Shown: piece by piece, positions 1-11,595 of the stretch | Layout: the number at the start of each line of letters is the position of its first letter | Numbering within the stretch: position 1 is the stretch's first letter | From: Dipteris shenzhenensis | Lineage: Eukaryota > Polypodiophyta > Polypodiopsida > Gleicheniales | Reading direction: 5' to 3' (one strand) | Length of the DNA stretch: 64,000 nucleotides | NCBI GenBank assembly: GCA_047967505.1 | Contig: CM106538.1 | Program-made: the position numbers and the translations under genes | The notes under the pieces: model-generated | Database searches by the model: none | Seen by the model: the letters and a program-made list of their open reading frames with translations, nothing else | Told to the model about the DNA's origin: nothing

Positions 1-2010
1 TTCACAGGTGGTTCTACTCGCATCAAGCAACATTTTCTCGGAATAGGCAGTGATGTTGGAGCTTGCACATGCACTCCCTGTCTGATGTTCTTCCGTTATG
101 CAAATCGTATTTAGAGAAAGTGAAGAAAGTGGTTAATTAGACCCTAATCAGAAATTGTGCAAATCAACAAGATGCGAGCACTGAGCTTGATGAGATGGTT
201 AAAGGAGAAGCACCAATAAATGTGAGGAGTGTATCCATACATGAAGGTGATGTAGATATGCTAGCAAGCGGGTCGCAGGTGAGTTTTGATGCGACTAATG
301 TTTGTCAAGTAAAGAAGAGAAAAAAGGGAGAACAATCTTCTATGGAGGATGGATTTCTTCGACAACAAGTGCATGAAGAGCACTTAAGATGGATAGAACC
401 ATTTGTTAAAAATGGTATACCATTCAATGTCATGAGAAATGACACATTTCATAATGCCTTGAAATCATGTGCTAGACCACGGTTTATTTTGCCAAATTAT
501 AATAAAATGCATACCGATCATCTTGATAGAGTCAAATAAACTGTGGTGGATTGCTTGAAAAAAAAGATATTGGACTTTATTACTATATATGGGTGCACTC
601 TTGCATTTGATGGATGGACTAGCAAGCAAGCCAGACACTTGATAAATGTACTGTGCATTATTCCCAAGGGAACTATGCTTTTGGATAGTATTGATACGTC
701 TCTAAAAGAAAAAACTTCGGCATATATTGTAAAAATATACGAAAGAGCAATTCATAAAGTTGGTGGCAGTGAGAGTGGTACTGCATTAGTAACAAATAAT
801 GCATCAAATTACAAGACCGCAGGTCAGATGGTCATGGAAAAGTATCCCACTCTGACATGGGTGCTATGTAGCACTCATACTCTCAACTTATTGTTGAAGG
901 ATATTGGACAATTGCCATTTGTGCAACCAGTACTGCAAGATGCTAATGTCGTAGTGAGTTTTATAAAGAGTCATTAATACTTGCATGCAGTATTCAGAGA
1001 GCACTCTGTGAAGCAACTCAGGCAATTTTGTCAAACTAGATTTGCCTTTTCTTTCTAGTTCTTGCTAGATTGTTGGAATTGTGTTAAGCTTTAGTTGAGA
1101 TTGTTGCTGATAGATGATGGGTGAATTGGCTAGAAAAATAGATGCAATATGCAATACCAAGCTCTAAATGTGTACATCTTGTACAATCATCTCTATTTTG
1201 GAAAAATGTTAAAAGAATAAAAGAAGGTGTAGAACCATTTGTAGCAATATTAAGGATGGTTGATGCTGATGCCTTTGTTATGGGTAAAGTGTATTGGAAG
1301 ATGTCAGAAGCAATACGACAAGTTAAAGAATTTGTGCACTTTGCTCCTAGGGAGAAGCAACAAGTGGTATATCTGGCCCATAAGAGATGGAAGCAAATGG
1401 ACACCCCTTTGCATGGAGCTGCATTTGCAGTACATCCACAATATCAAATGCATTCTCAATCAAAGAATCTTGAAGTCATAAGTAACTTTCGAGAGCTTTG
1501 TAAAAAGTTACTTCTTGGAGATCAATGAAAACTGGCCTACCCGCAACGACTGAGATATATGAATCGCAAAGGCTCTTTTGGAGATCCTTGGAATCTTGAT
1601 GCTATTAAGACAACTATTGCACCTACTCGGTGGAAGGAATATGGTGGAGAGACATTGGAGTTACAGCATGTTGCAACTTGTGTGCTCTCTATTGCTGCAT
1701 CATTGGTGCATGTGAGAAAAATTGGCGTGCATACAATTTTATTCATCCTAAGAGTTGCAATCGCTTAAAGCCATCAAGAGCTATAGATTTGGTATTTTAC
1801 TTTGGAAATCTACAATTGTTGAAAGGATTTGATGTTGCAGCTAGGGCAGCAAGCGAAGCCATTGTAATGAGAATTGCTAGACAACGATTGACTACAGAAT
1901 TAGTTGCTGAGGGTGCATTTAGTGAAGAGGAAGATGAGCCTGAGCTACTCAGTGACAATAGCAAAGTCGAAGAGATATACGATATTGTACCTGTGTTGAA
2001 TGCAATATAG
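1..2010 (+). pseudogene. hAT transposase remnant, copy A (DUF659 and hAT dimerisation)
   Basis: Relic of a plant hAT transposase, cut by the window edge inside the BED zinc finger (GSTRIKQHFLGIGSD at bases 10-54). A linker follows (195-539). The DUF659 core is at 543-977, with FDGWTSKQA and the NASNYKTAG motif. Further core sequence is at 1142-1528 (FWKNVKR, VDADAFVMGKVYW). The C-terminal dimerisation part (about 1660-1840) is broken by frameshifts. In-frame stops include TAA at 537-539 and 975-977 and TGA at 1526-1528. The TAA at 975 is shared with copy B, so decay began before the duplication. It cannot encode an active enzyme. The family call is firm; the element's terminal repeats were not found. 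Confidence 0.88.
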
Positions 2011-2439
2011 AGTGATAGAAGAATATGATAGGTGATAGAAGCGGTGGATGAAGCTCTAAGTATATTGGATATCATGTTGTATGCGAGGGGATGGATGGGA
2101 GAATATGTCAAGTGATGGGAGAGGACATATGCTCGTATCCATCTCGTCTCCTTTTGTATTGAAATCTAGAATCTTGCAGTCTACAAGCGATGTTGTGTTG
2201 TAATTATTGAGATTGTTAATAGTTAGAGACAATCTTGTGACTTGCAAATACTTTTAAGGCAACATTGAAGGAAACATCAGAAAGTTGGAAACAATAATCG
2301 AATATGCACAATTGAAGTTTATATTTTCAAGTCTCAAGAGTTGATCTAGCTATTATGTGTACTAATTCATGTCAATATATTTTAATATTTCTGCATTAAC
2401 TTTATAAGTCCACCTAATCCATTGAAAACCACGTAAATG

Positions 2440-2800
2440 ACTTATACCACTTAGTTCACTTAAATAACTTAGTCCACTTAAATCACTTAAATCACTTAGT
2501 GCACTTAAATCACTTATACCACTTAATTCACTTAGATCACTTAAATCCATAGAAAATTACTTAAATCAATTATACCACTTAGTTCACTTAGATCACTTTA
2601 ATCACTTAAGTCACTTAAATGACCTAGTCCACTTAGATCACTTATACCACTTAAATCACTTAGTCCACTTATATCACTTATACCACTTAATTCACTTAAA
2701 TCACTTAGTCCACTTAAATCATCTAGTCTACTTAGATCACTTATACCACTTAAATCACTTAGGCCACTTAACTCACTTATATAACTTGAACCATCGTTGT
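2440..2800. repeat. 9-bp satellite (CACTTAAAT type), copy A
   Basis: Tandem 9-mers such as CACTTAAAT, CACTTAGTC, CACTTATAC and CACTTAGTT. The period is a multiple of three, so the reverse strand reads as open Ser-Leu-Asp/Gly/Glu triplets at 2362-2550 and 2598-2846. I treat this as a satellite, not a gene. The copy B counterpart (52650-53035) has a different number of units. Confidence 0.9.
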
Positions 2801-2858
2801 AGAAGAAGAGTATTATAAAGTTATATATGAAGTTTACAATGTACATAATTATGCAGTA

Positions 2859-3794
2859 GGATCCACATGTACCATTCCTTGAGTGCTTGGTCTTGCACCT
2901 TGCGAATCTATATTAGTGAGGTCCTCAAAATCAAAAATATCGGTATCCTCAGCTACATCCAAATCTCTAAAGGACTATCTGTAGCATGCAAGCTCAAACT
3001 CCAACGTCTGTACTTGCGCTTGTAGGTCCTTGATCTCTTTGGCTTGTGATGCAACGCAATCTTATAACTCCTCAGCAGTAACACCTTGTTGATGGAGAGG
3101 TATGGCAGATGTGGCCAAGTCAACAAGATCATTGTGTGCCTGGGGAGTTAGCACACGAGGTCTCTGAGACACGGGCTCTCTGTTCTCTATCCTTTCTTGC
3201 ATGTGCTCTGCAAGATGTCCCTTTCCTATTCTTGACAAGTGATGCTTGTCATTCCAATCCACGCGTTGATGCAAGATGTTGTAGACATACACCTGTTGGA
3301 TGAAATACATGGGTATTTGTTGGTTGTTGGGGATGCTTCCTTCCACCTCTATGAATCATTGAAGGATGTGGGCTAGGGTTTTGTGCCACAAGTTTGACAG
3401 CTTGGGCTGTGCATATTTATTCCTAGCACTTCTTGAATGAAGAAACAAGATGTGTCTTACGAACTCTGATGGGCATAGTCTTTGTGACTTGTCAAAGAGA
3501 GACCGGGTTGCCTTGCATGGTATCGTCATCCACTGGACTAGCAACAAAAATACCTAGTCCCTCTCTGCCCAGCATCTCTCTTTGCGCTTATAAGATAGCC
3601 TAAGTCTTGGCATGATTTAGATGGTCTGCTAAATCAACCTCTTGAGGCACAAAAGCACCTTGTGGGCCCTCTTGGACTGGAGGTTGCTCTGGTTCGGGAA
3701 GATCTTGTGGGAGAATGTTCTCGAAGTTCTCTCCCTCCATGCTCATACTTATCCTAAAAAATGACAACAAGATAAAATTAATTTGTAACCACAA
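2859..3794 (-). pseudogene. Degenerate coding relic of unknown family
   Basis: Reading leftwards, coding-like pieces occur in shifting frames. 3794-3600 is acidic and proline-rich (LPEPEQPPVQEGPQGAF). 3547-3356 contains PSEFVRHILFLHSRSAR. 3346-3062 contains VYNILHQRVDWNDKHHL and a polar helix. After an in-frame TAA come a coiled-coil-like stretch (KEIKDLQAQVQTLEFELA), another stop and a terminal stop near 2859. The family is not recognised. The last 60 or so bases survive in copy B at the matching place while the rest is missing there, so copy B probably lost the gene body. Confidence 0.45.
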
Positions 3795-4319
3795 ATAATA
3801 TTAAATATTTAAATAATATTAAATAATTAAATAATATTAAACCTATACAAACAATATTTAAATATTTATTGTCGCATCATTTATCATATTTTAAAATTGG
3901 ACCATCATTTTTATTGCAACATTCAGTCATACAAATAATATTTAAACATTAATTATTGCATCATTTATCATATGTGACAATTGGATCATCATTCTTATCA
4001 CATCATTTACTTATACAAATAATATTTAAACATTATTTATCGCATCATTTATCATGTCACTGTAAATATACAAACTGTTTGAACAATGGAGTGGATCCAA
4101 ACTTGGATGATATATAAAACTAAAAATGTTACAAGTTCCATGATTAGTCACTCATGTTACATCCTGGCATCCAAGAAAGACTCAATCATTGGATGGTCTA
4201 AGTCCTTGGTTTAGACTAAGATGTATACCACATCTTGGAGCAACATCAAAAATCCCATAAAAATCTGCAGTACTTGGACATCTATTCAGTTTGGTTGACT
4301 TTCCATGAACCACAAATCA
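3795..4319. other. AT-rich spacer
   Basis: No gene seen. It contains three loose repeats of ACAAATAATATTTAAA followed by CGCATCATTTATCAT-like sequence (about 3780-4060). Confidence 0.5.
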
Positions 4320-5064
4320 TCATGAACACCCAATTAGAGCTTCTGCGGGCCCCATACTTGGCAATGGTGCACAAATGTCCAAGATTTTCAGGATGTGATG
4401 AGACATGGCGTACACATCCTGTGCAACATCGAAAGGTGGGGGATTGGTGCAAATTAGGCACTCTGGAGCAACGTGATGAAACCTAGCAATGGAGCTTCGC
4501 ATAGTGTTGGGGCTATCACTGAGTAATGCGAGATAGTGCTTTCTAGTGCTACTATGGGGTCATCATTTGCCAATCACAAATGCCTAGATACACCTCCTTG
4601 GATGACTCTGAGAAGTGTAGCATAATGTTTTGCACATGCAAGTCATTATGCAGAACATTAAGTTGGTGCATGTAATGAATAGTGCAAACTAGTGCACTTA
4701 AAATATCATATACATGCTGACGGACCCGTGGAGCTCTAGCAGGCATTTTCGCATCATCTCTGTGAAACACCAGAGATGGTCCCTTTCTGTCATGTCTGAG
4801 GTAGGTTAGCCATCTTTCCAAATGATTTCCATTCCAAAACAGACATAGTATCATTGGGTTATTATCATGGACTAGACCTATCTCCCAGATGATGCCGAGA
4901 TGTATGACATCGCCCAAGCATGTGGCTTCTTCCAATGCACTGGCCTTCAATGCATCAACGAACACAAAAACCCTTAGCACCTTACATGCATAAATCTTGT
5001 CCCTTTCAAAGGGAGCGGCAAGAATATTGCACATGTTGATTGTTCCTTTCGTGCCTATGCCCAC
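4320..5064 (-). pseudogene. Protein-kinase-like domain relic (DWQ in place of DFG)
   Basis: Reading leftwards from 5064, the sequence resembles a eukaryotic protein kinase. A hinge-like LCLFWNGNHLERWL is followed by a helix (VRQHVYDILSALVCTIHYMH). The catalytic loop is LHNDLHVQNIML, with the Asp and Asn of HxDxxxxN. The magnesium-loop position reads GICDWQMMT, not DFG. After stops and a frame change, 4502-4320 supplies an APE-type motif (VAPECLICTNPPPFDVA) and the DVYAMS segment. The glycine loop and VAIK lysine are not recognisable. Stops follow the DWQ motif, so it is a relic or a chain of lost exons. A related DWG-type relic lies at 37985-40703. Confidence 0.68.
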
Positions 5065-5254
5065 AGGCGCACTAGGCGTGAATCAGATGTCTCGTCACTG
5101 AAGCAGTATGGGCCGCATGGTTCTTGGCACTTCTACATGATCACGCAAGCCATGTGATGTGTGTGGTGCTTGTGCAGGTGAGAATGAAGGAGATGGATGT
5201 ATCTACTTGTGTAGATAGATTGTGCATTTGTGGTGCAGGTGAAAATATGGGAGA

Positions 5255-6086
5255 TCAAAACTGGCCTGCGCGTGCAGTAGGAGGCAGAAATGGAGGTACA
5301 AAAGATGTGGTGAAATGTGATTGTGCATGCGGTGGGAGATGTGAAAAAGGAGGAGGAACTTCTAGGTATGAAAGATCTTGGAAAAAAGGGATACCATGTT
5401 CGACATGTTGTGGTGGATGCACTGGTGCATACGCGTGGTGTGGCTGCAATGGTGCTTGCGGTTGCATTGGGTGGAATGCGACATATGACTGGGGACGTGG
5501 GTGCATTGGTGCTTGGGGTTGTGGTGGATGTAATGCAGTATCTGACTGAGGGCGTGGGTGCATTGATGCTTGTGGTTGTGGCTGTGCTTGGGGGCATGGA
5601 TGCATTGATGGAAGGGAGGTCGAGGCAACTCCTTTGCCTTTGTAACCGCACCACACATTTTTTATGTACGTGACCCTGGCATCTAGAGTAGGACCCTCCC
5701 ACTTTGTGTCACATGAGTTTATGTCTCGATCTATTTGACTGAGGCATCATCGGCCCTCCATCGCTAAGTGGTACAAATACTGATCTATAGACTCTACTAT
5801 GAAAACATATGGAAATCGATCATGCAAGGTCCTCCCTCCATGCTCGGACATTGTCCTCACCAAATTTCGTACACCACTTTCACCATTTTGGAAAGCTGTC
5901 TCAATGATGTCTTGATCGACATTCATTAAGAAGTGTAAATTCGTGTTTTTCAACACCTTCCTCTGAGACTATGAGATCAGGTTGTTGACACTTCCTCTTC
6001 TCACCTGCGTGAGCCATCTCAAGTGCAGTAAGCTGCAACACAGAATTCAAAAAAGAATTAAGTGCCAGGTGCAATAAGAAAATCAA
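5255..6086 (-). pseudogene. Pro/His/Gln-rich coding-like segment and upstream fragments
   Basis: The 5656-5255 frame is open for 133 codons and rich in Pro, Gln and His, with an imperfect repeat of MHPRPQS and HPPQPQAP. 5956-5747 and 6086-5901 (MAHAGEKRKCQQPDL) hold two overlapping fragments in different frames. They lie just upstream of the kinase-like relic on the same strand and could be its disordered N-terminal region, separated by stops. No family was recognised. The Cys/Gly-rich frame on the other strand is a shadow. Confidence 0.35.
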
Positions 6087-6239
6087 TGCAAGCAGTCTAA
6101 GAAATGCAAGCAGTCTTAGAAATTACTTAGGTATAACCTCTCAACTCAAGCTCAAGCCTCAAATCATGTAACATACTATAGAAAATCAAAACACAAAAAA
6201 TGAACTAGGTATAACCTAATCGTGGACTTCACCATTTAA

Positions 6240-6860
6240 CACTAGGCTTCAACTACAACACACAAATATCAAGGGACAGTTGAGTGCCAGACTAAGTGTC
6301 TAAAAGCACATCGCATGATTTCTAACTTAGGCTGCAACACACAACTATTGAGTGCCAGACTCAGTGTCTAAGACAATGTTGCATGATATCTAGCTCAGAC
6401 TGCAACACACAACTATCAAGGGACAGTTGAGTGCCAAACTAAGTACTTGAAAACATCTCTAAACTTATACTATAACACACAACTCTCAAGGGAGAGATGA
6501 GTGCCAGAATAAGCATCTATGAAAACATCACTAAGCTTGGACATTAACACACAACTCTTTTAAGAGAGATGAGTGCCAACCCAAGAGTTCCTACAAACAA
6601 ACATTTTTATACAAACTGAGATTGCAACACATAACTCTCTTAAGAGAGATGAGTGCCAGAGTCTCAGGTAAAAGATAATTATTTATATTATAATTAAAAT
6701 TGCAAGACACGACAAAAATAGACTGTAACACAACTCTCGCAAGAGAAATGAGTGCCAGCCTGTCTACACACTTAAATACAATACAAAATAAATATTAAGC
6801 AATTTAAAAAGACTGCAACACACAACTCTCCTAAGAGAGATGAGTGCCAATCTTAAACAA
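6240..6860. repeat. Dispersed dyad repeat, about eight units
   Basis: A roughly 33-bp core of the form AACACACAACTCTC, an AAG-type centre and GAGAGATGAGTGCCA recurs near 6256, 6339, 6405, 6473, 6545, 6626, 6727 and 6811, with variable spacers. The centre, for example CTCTCTTAAGAGAG, is self-complementary. No gene here. Confidence 0.8.
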
Positions 6861-7039
6861 AACAAGAGAGAGAGAAACATTGATTATTAACAAATGACTA
6901 TAACAAAAGTAAGGTGCAGTAAGGTACCTATGACAAGAGCTGGTAGGTATGGAAGTAAGCAAGAGGTAGCAGGTAGGCAACCAAGAGGTGCCAGGCAGGC
7001 AAGGAGGTGGCTCAAGAATATAGCTGGATGTATTCGTAC

Positions 7040-7262
7040 AAATACCAAAAATAACAATTGTTTCAAATTTATACCATGTTTATTCGTATGAATAACATCG
7101 TTTATTCGTACGAATATGTTTATTCATACAAATAAAGGTTTTATTCGTACGAATAACCTATTCATACGAATAAATTAGGAAAAATCGTTGGATTCGTTTT
7201 AATTCGAGAAAATCACGATTTTTTGCATTTTTTCGAATCGAAAAAAACATTTGAGCGAATTA
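7040..7262. repeat. Palindromic TTATTCGTACGAATAA cluster
   Basis: At least five perfect or near-perfect copies of the dyad TATTCGTACGAATA lie in about 120 bp, followed by AATTCGAGAAAATCACG and a TTTCGAATCGAAA dyad. The cluster directly abuts the broken start of the gypsy fragment at about 7264. A related cluster abuts the broken end of the other gypsy copy (47800-48000). Confidence 0.75.
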
Positions 7263-7263
7263 A

Positions 7264-7738
7264 TGCAACTTAGATTAAAAGAGCACAGGATAGACAAAAA
7301 CGTTATTATGATAAGAACCATAGTTTTCGAGAATTCAAGTTGGGTGACATGGTATTTTTGAAAATCATTCCTAAGAAAAGTAATTTAATTATTGGCAGAG
7401 ATACAAGGCTCTCACCTCGTTTCGCAGAACCTTTTGAAATATTAAAGCGAGTGGGAACATTGGCTTACCAACTTGCATTGCCTCAAAATATCAAAGTACA
7501 TCTTGTTTTTCATGTGAGCTTATTGAAAAGTTATGTTGCTAATCCTTCTTATGTTTTGCAGGACACATCTAGAATTCAAGAAGATGGAATGTTGAAGGTT
7601 GAACCCCAAATTATTTTGGATAGACGAACCAAGCAACTTAACAATAGTAGAAGTTTTGGTAAAATGGGATGTATATCCTATAGAGGATGCTACTTGGGTA
7701 GATTTAGATTCACTTATTGCCGAGTTTCCTTCTTTTAA
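7264..7738 (+). pseudogene. Ty3-gypsy integrase C-terminus with chromodomain-like tail
   Basis: This is the last part of a gypsy polyprotein. DRQKRYYDKNHSFREFKLGD leads into VFLKI and a typical integrase tail (HLVFHVSLLKSYV). After a frameshift near 7650, EVLVKWDVYPIEDATWVDL reads as the chromodomain-like end typical of plant chromoviruses. Everything upstream of the RYYDK region is missing. A polypurine tract (GAGAGGGGGCGATTA) follows at 7761-7775. Confidence 0.85.
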
Positions 7739-7775
7739 ACTCTGAGGACAGAGTTTCTCAGAGAGGGGGCGATTA

Positions 7776-8620
7776 TGACACTCCACATTTTTGTGTGATG
7801 CTCCATATTTTGTGTATAATTTTCTTTCTAGTTTTATTAGCAGTAGTTATTATTTTCATGTCAATTTGAGTTTTGAAAATACTAATAAGTGATTTGAGAT
7901 GTAACAGATCCAAATATATATATATATATATGCATGGGAGTTGTATCAAGAGTTTGCAACTTTAAAGGAGGGTCCAGCTTTGCAGATTCTAAACTTGGAG
8001 AACTTGGAAAGGAGTGATTGATTTAAAAGAACTAAAGTTATTGCTAGAATGGCCAGGAATGGAGCAAATAAATTGGTCGTGAAGGGCAAGGAAAGTCGGA
8101 TAAAGTGGAAAAGCCAGCTAAAAGTGGGAAAAAGTAGGTTGCACCTTTCTTGGATGAAAATAGCCATCACTTTTCATTCCAAACTCAAATTGAGGAGCGC
8201 TTTTTTTTGTTGGAAAGCTGAGATTGTGATATACAACTTTACAACGAGGTCAAGATCCAATTCGACAATCTATTAAGTTGAAAACTCAGAATACGTAGGG
8301 GCAGCAAGGCAACATATTTTACAAGCTCCAAGATTGAGAGTGAGAGTGCGAGTGAGAGTGAGACTATTCTTCCATTTATGATTTTATCATCTTGAGTGAG
8401 AGTGAGGTTCATTGAAACACCTTCATGTGAGTGAGAGTGAGAGTGAAATAGCTCAAGGGTGGTTGGGAAGTTCAAGCTCTGTACATGGAGTATTGTGACT
8501 CTAGGATTGATTGTAAATGATTTTGATTCAATAGAAAGTCTCCTTCTATTGTATTTCAATTTTCTCCTTCTCTCTATAAAATCAATATTGATTTCAAGGT
8601 TCGTAGCATCTCAAGTAATT
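7776..8620 (+). mobile_element. Probable gypsy 3' LTR (right end uncertain)
   Basis: The LTR is expected to start at TGACACTCC (7776), just after the polypurine tract. It contains a (TA)n run at 7916-7931 and a GTGAGAGTGAGAG-rich patch (8333-8445). The end was set only roughly, before the 387-bp repeats begin near 8640. No 5' partner LTR or target duplication was found. Copy B keeps only the part matching 8348 onward. Confidence 0.5.
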
Positions 8621-8639
8621 ACAAAAATTAATAGAAGTA

Positions 8640-9430
8640 TTGTTCATGATCTCATGATGTTCATGTGTTGTTCAATGCCATTAATGTCTTATCTCATCTC
8701 ATTTTATTTGAAGTGTAAGTAAAATGACATCTCATATAATTATTGAATGTAAGCTTAAGTGTAATATTGTGCTACTTTTTTAATAGTGAATATCCTATGT
8801 CAAGCACTTGGTAGCAAATCTTTCACTTTGCTTTAAAAATTACGTATAAAATGTCTCATATCTCGAAGCACAATAATTATACAAGTCAAATTCTAAACCA
8901 CTATATAATTTTCTCTCTTTACTATTATCGTCATCTCCTTTCCAATCTCTCTCATCTATGTTTTCTCATCTTTAGTGCTATCTTCATCTCCTTTCCAATA
9001 TCTTCTCCCATTTCTACTCGCACAGTCAGTTCAATTGTCATGATGTTCATGTGTTGCTCAATGCCATCAATGTCTTATCTCATCTCATATTATTTTAAAT
9101 GTAAGCTAAAATGTCATCTCATATAATTATTGAATGTAAGTTTAAGTGTAATATTGTGCTACTTTTTAAATTGTGAATATCCTATCCCAATAACTTTATA
9201 GAAAATATTTCACTTCAATTAATAATTATATATAAAATGTCTCATATCCCGAAGCACAATAATTATACAAGTCAAATTCTAAACCACTATCATCCATATT
9301 GTCTCTCTCTGTTTATTGTTATCTTCATCTCCTTTCCGATCTCCTTTCCTATTTCTCTCATCTATGTTCTCTTCTATAGTGTTAATCTTCATCATGGATG
9401 TTTTTATCAAAGGTATATTTATATATTAAT
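8640..9430. repeat. Two direct repeats of about 387 bp, copy A
   Basis: TCATGATGTTCATGTGTTG occurs near 8653 and 9040, and AAAATGTCTCATATC near 8848 and 9235. The same doubled structure is in copy B (53450-54130), so it predates the large duplication. Short open frames here are AT/TC-rich shadows. Confidence 0.8.
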
Positions 9431-11367
9431 ATAAAACTCCGACGAAAGTTTATAGAGCTATTTTGGCAGTTCTTCTCTCATATTTCTACTTGCATATTCA
9501 GTTCAGTTCTACTCTCCTATTTCTTTTCATACTTCTCCTCTCCTATCTCCTCGCTATCTTTTCTTGGCACTCTTTAGTTCTCCCCTCCTATTTCTACTTG
9601 CAAACATTGCAAATGGAAAAAGCTTTTGCAATTATCAATTTTGTTGAGCTTTCAATCAACAACAACTTATCATGGAATGCCAGGAATAAAAGACATTGAG
9701 AGAAGGGAAAGAGGCAAGGACCATTGACAGAAGATGAGAAAGGTGAGTTTGCTTTGCAGAAGTAGCTTGAGAAGGGAGAGCATGAGAAGATAAGACATTG
9801 TAGAGAAGAGCTATGAAAGTACTCTTCAACAAGAGAAGAGCTTGCACGTCTATTTGAAGAGGTCTTATAAAGTCACGTGTTCTCAGAAATATTTAGCAAA
9901 CCAAGCTGAAAGTAGTAGGAATAAACAAGAAGCATTGAAAGAAAGAATGTTTGATTCTTTGTGCATTGTTTTATATTATAATTAAATTGATGAAGATTAA
10001 ATAAATAATGCAGAGGATTGTGTAACCTATGAGATAGAGATGGCAAATACGATGGCAGCATTGTAGCTTATGTCTACTACTATAAGGTGTTTTTGGACAC
10101 CATATGGCTTTGCAATTTACTTGTACTTGTATCCCTCAATTATATCATAAACTACTTTCACAAATATGAAGAACTCTTTTTTTAATGTACTCTAGTTTTA
10201 ATAACATGTCACGTTAGTTTTCTTAATTTGAATTTTCTTTAGCTTACTTTTTGCTTCATAGTTTGTTCCAAGAGCCTCTTTTTTTCCCCATTTTTTATCC
10301 AAAAGTACCTCAAAAAACAAATTTGGACAATGCACCAGTCCAAAATTAATGAAATAGGTGTTCATATTAATTCAGTAGCCATCTACATAGGTCTCTTGTG
10401 TTTCTAATAAGGATCATTCATGAGTGCTCGTCAATCTACAATAACGAAAATGTTTAGCATTAATTCCTATAGTAAGCGCACGCATTATCTTCACATTTCA
10501 TGATTCATCATGCTAGCCCTTCCCTACCACATCAAGCTACCATCTGGCCTAAGAGAATCCAACTCTAGAAGGAGGCTCGACGGTAATCTATGCCGCTATA
10601 GTTTAAGCTTGTCTCCATTGTGATGTAAACTTCTTTGGATGTGAAAATATTTTCCTCAATTTTCAGTTTACCCCATCGCAATACATGTTTTCAAGTAGTT
10701 TTTATTAATTTTAATTTTACTAGTCCCAAAAATTTTGAATGTCAAAACTAGTTGATGGATTTTTACCATGTGCATAAAACAACTTCATCCCTCTTCTAGG
10801 AATACAGCTCCTTCAAGACACATTCCAATCCATATGCTCATCCAAGCTATTCAGCAAGACTTTTCCCACCTATTAACAAAAATCGTTTACATTAACTATG
10901 GAATACTTCATCTCTCCTTCACTAGTTCTCTTAGAGAAAGCACTTCAGGGTCAAAAACTCCAGAAACTTGCAACGATTTGCATTAAGATAATAAGCCTTG
11001 GACATCAGTCCTCTCACGTATGGCAAAAGGAATGAGTTGAGGCATGGCAACAATTTTCTAAATCTCAAAATCCCTAGGAAGCCACGCACTTGTCACTTAT
11101 ACTAAGTCCCTACATGTTCATTTGCTAGCTTCTTAGAATCGCAAGCAACTATTTCAATCCAGTGTCAAGTATCAATGAAAGAGCTTGATTAGTCAAAAAC
11201 AACAATTTAGGGAAGGACTCTTCTATTCAAGGTTGGCAGCATAGGCAATTGATCCCAATGAGCAATGATACAAATATTTTTGTAAGGCAACAAAAAATAG
11301 ATTCTAGCATTTAAGCTCGACGTCTCGAATTATACCTTCTTCAAGTATTATTCTAGATTGTGATAGT
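9431..11367. other. Non-coding duplicated DNA, no gene seen
   Basis: Matches copy B (about 54200-56010) with scattered substitutions and small indels. No domain, splice structure or RNA gene was recognised. An AG-rich part (9680-9850) and AT-rich remainder fit old transposon or intergenic DNA. Confidence 0.55.
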
Positions 11368-11595
11368 CTCGGGGGGGTCACTATGTATAAACCTTCTATA
11401 CCACGTGCGTTCAAGGCCTATTTCTAAAATCCCTTATCTGTAAATTTTTCATTAATAAAATGTACCCCTTTTCTATACAAATCTGTAAATTTTTCCCAAA
11501 ATTATTTTAAATAGTCCCTTATGTATATTTATTTCTGTATATCCTTCTGTTGAACTCACGTGATAGGGTTACATATGATGAGTGACCCCCCCGAG
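11368..11595. mobile_element. MITE, copy 1 (228 bp, TIR CTCGGGGGGGTCACT, 8-bp TSD)
   Basis: The element begins CTCGGGGGGGTCACT and ends with its exact complement AGTGACCCCCCCGAG. It is flanked by GTGATAGT at 11360-11367 and 11596-11603. Copy B near 56000-56015 has a single GTGATAGT and no element, a true empty site. The interior is AT-rich with no coding capacity. A second copy in reverse orientation lies at 35167-35414. An 8-bp duplication fits hAT-type or other 8-bp superfamilies, but the TIR is not one I recognise. Confidence 0.95.

Larger units (their letters stand above)
2921..8347. other. 5.4-kb segment present only in copy A
   Basis: In copy B the sequence joins directly from the base matching 2920 to the base matching 8348, near 53157-53158. 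The two ends in copy A share GAG (2918-2920 and 8345-8347). The left edge cuts through the relic gene at 2859-3794. The right edge cuts through the presumed LTR that begins at 7776. A deletion in copy B through 3-bp microhomology explains both better than an insertion in A. Contents are a kinase-like pseudogene, dyad repeats and a gypsy 3' end. Confidence 0.8.

Noticed and set aside
2362-2846. Ser-Leu-Asp/Gly repeat proteins on the minus strand
   Set aside because: Generated by a 9-bp satellite; no start context, no non-repetitive domain.
5124-5673. Cys/Gly-rich open frames on the plus strand
   Set aside because: They are the complement of a Pro/His/Gln-rich coding-like segment; low complexity, no domain.
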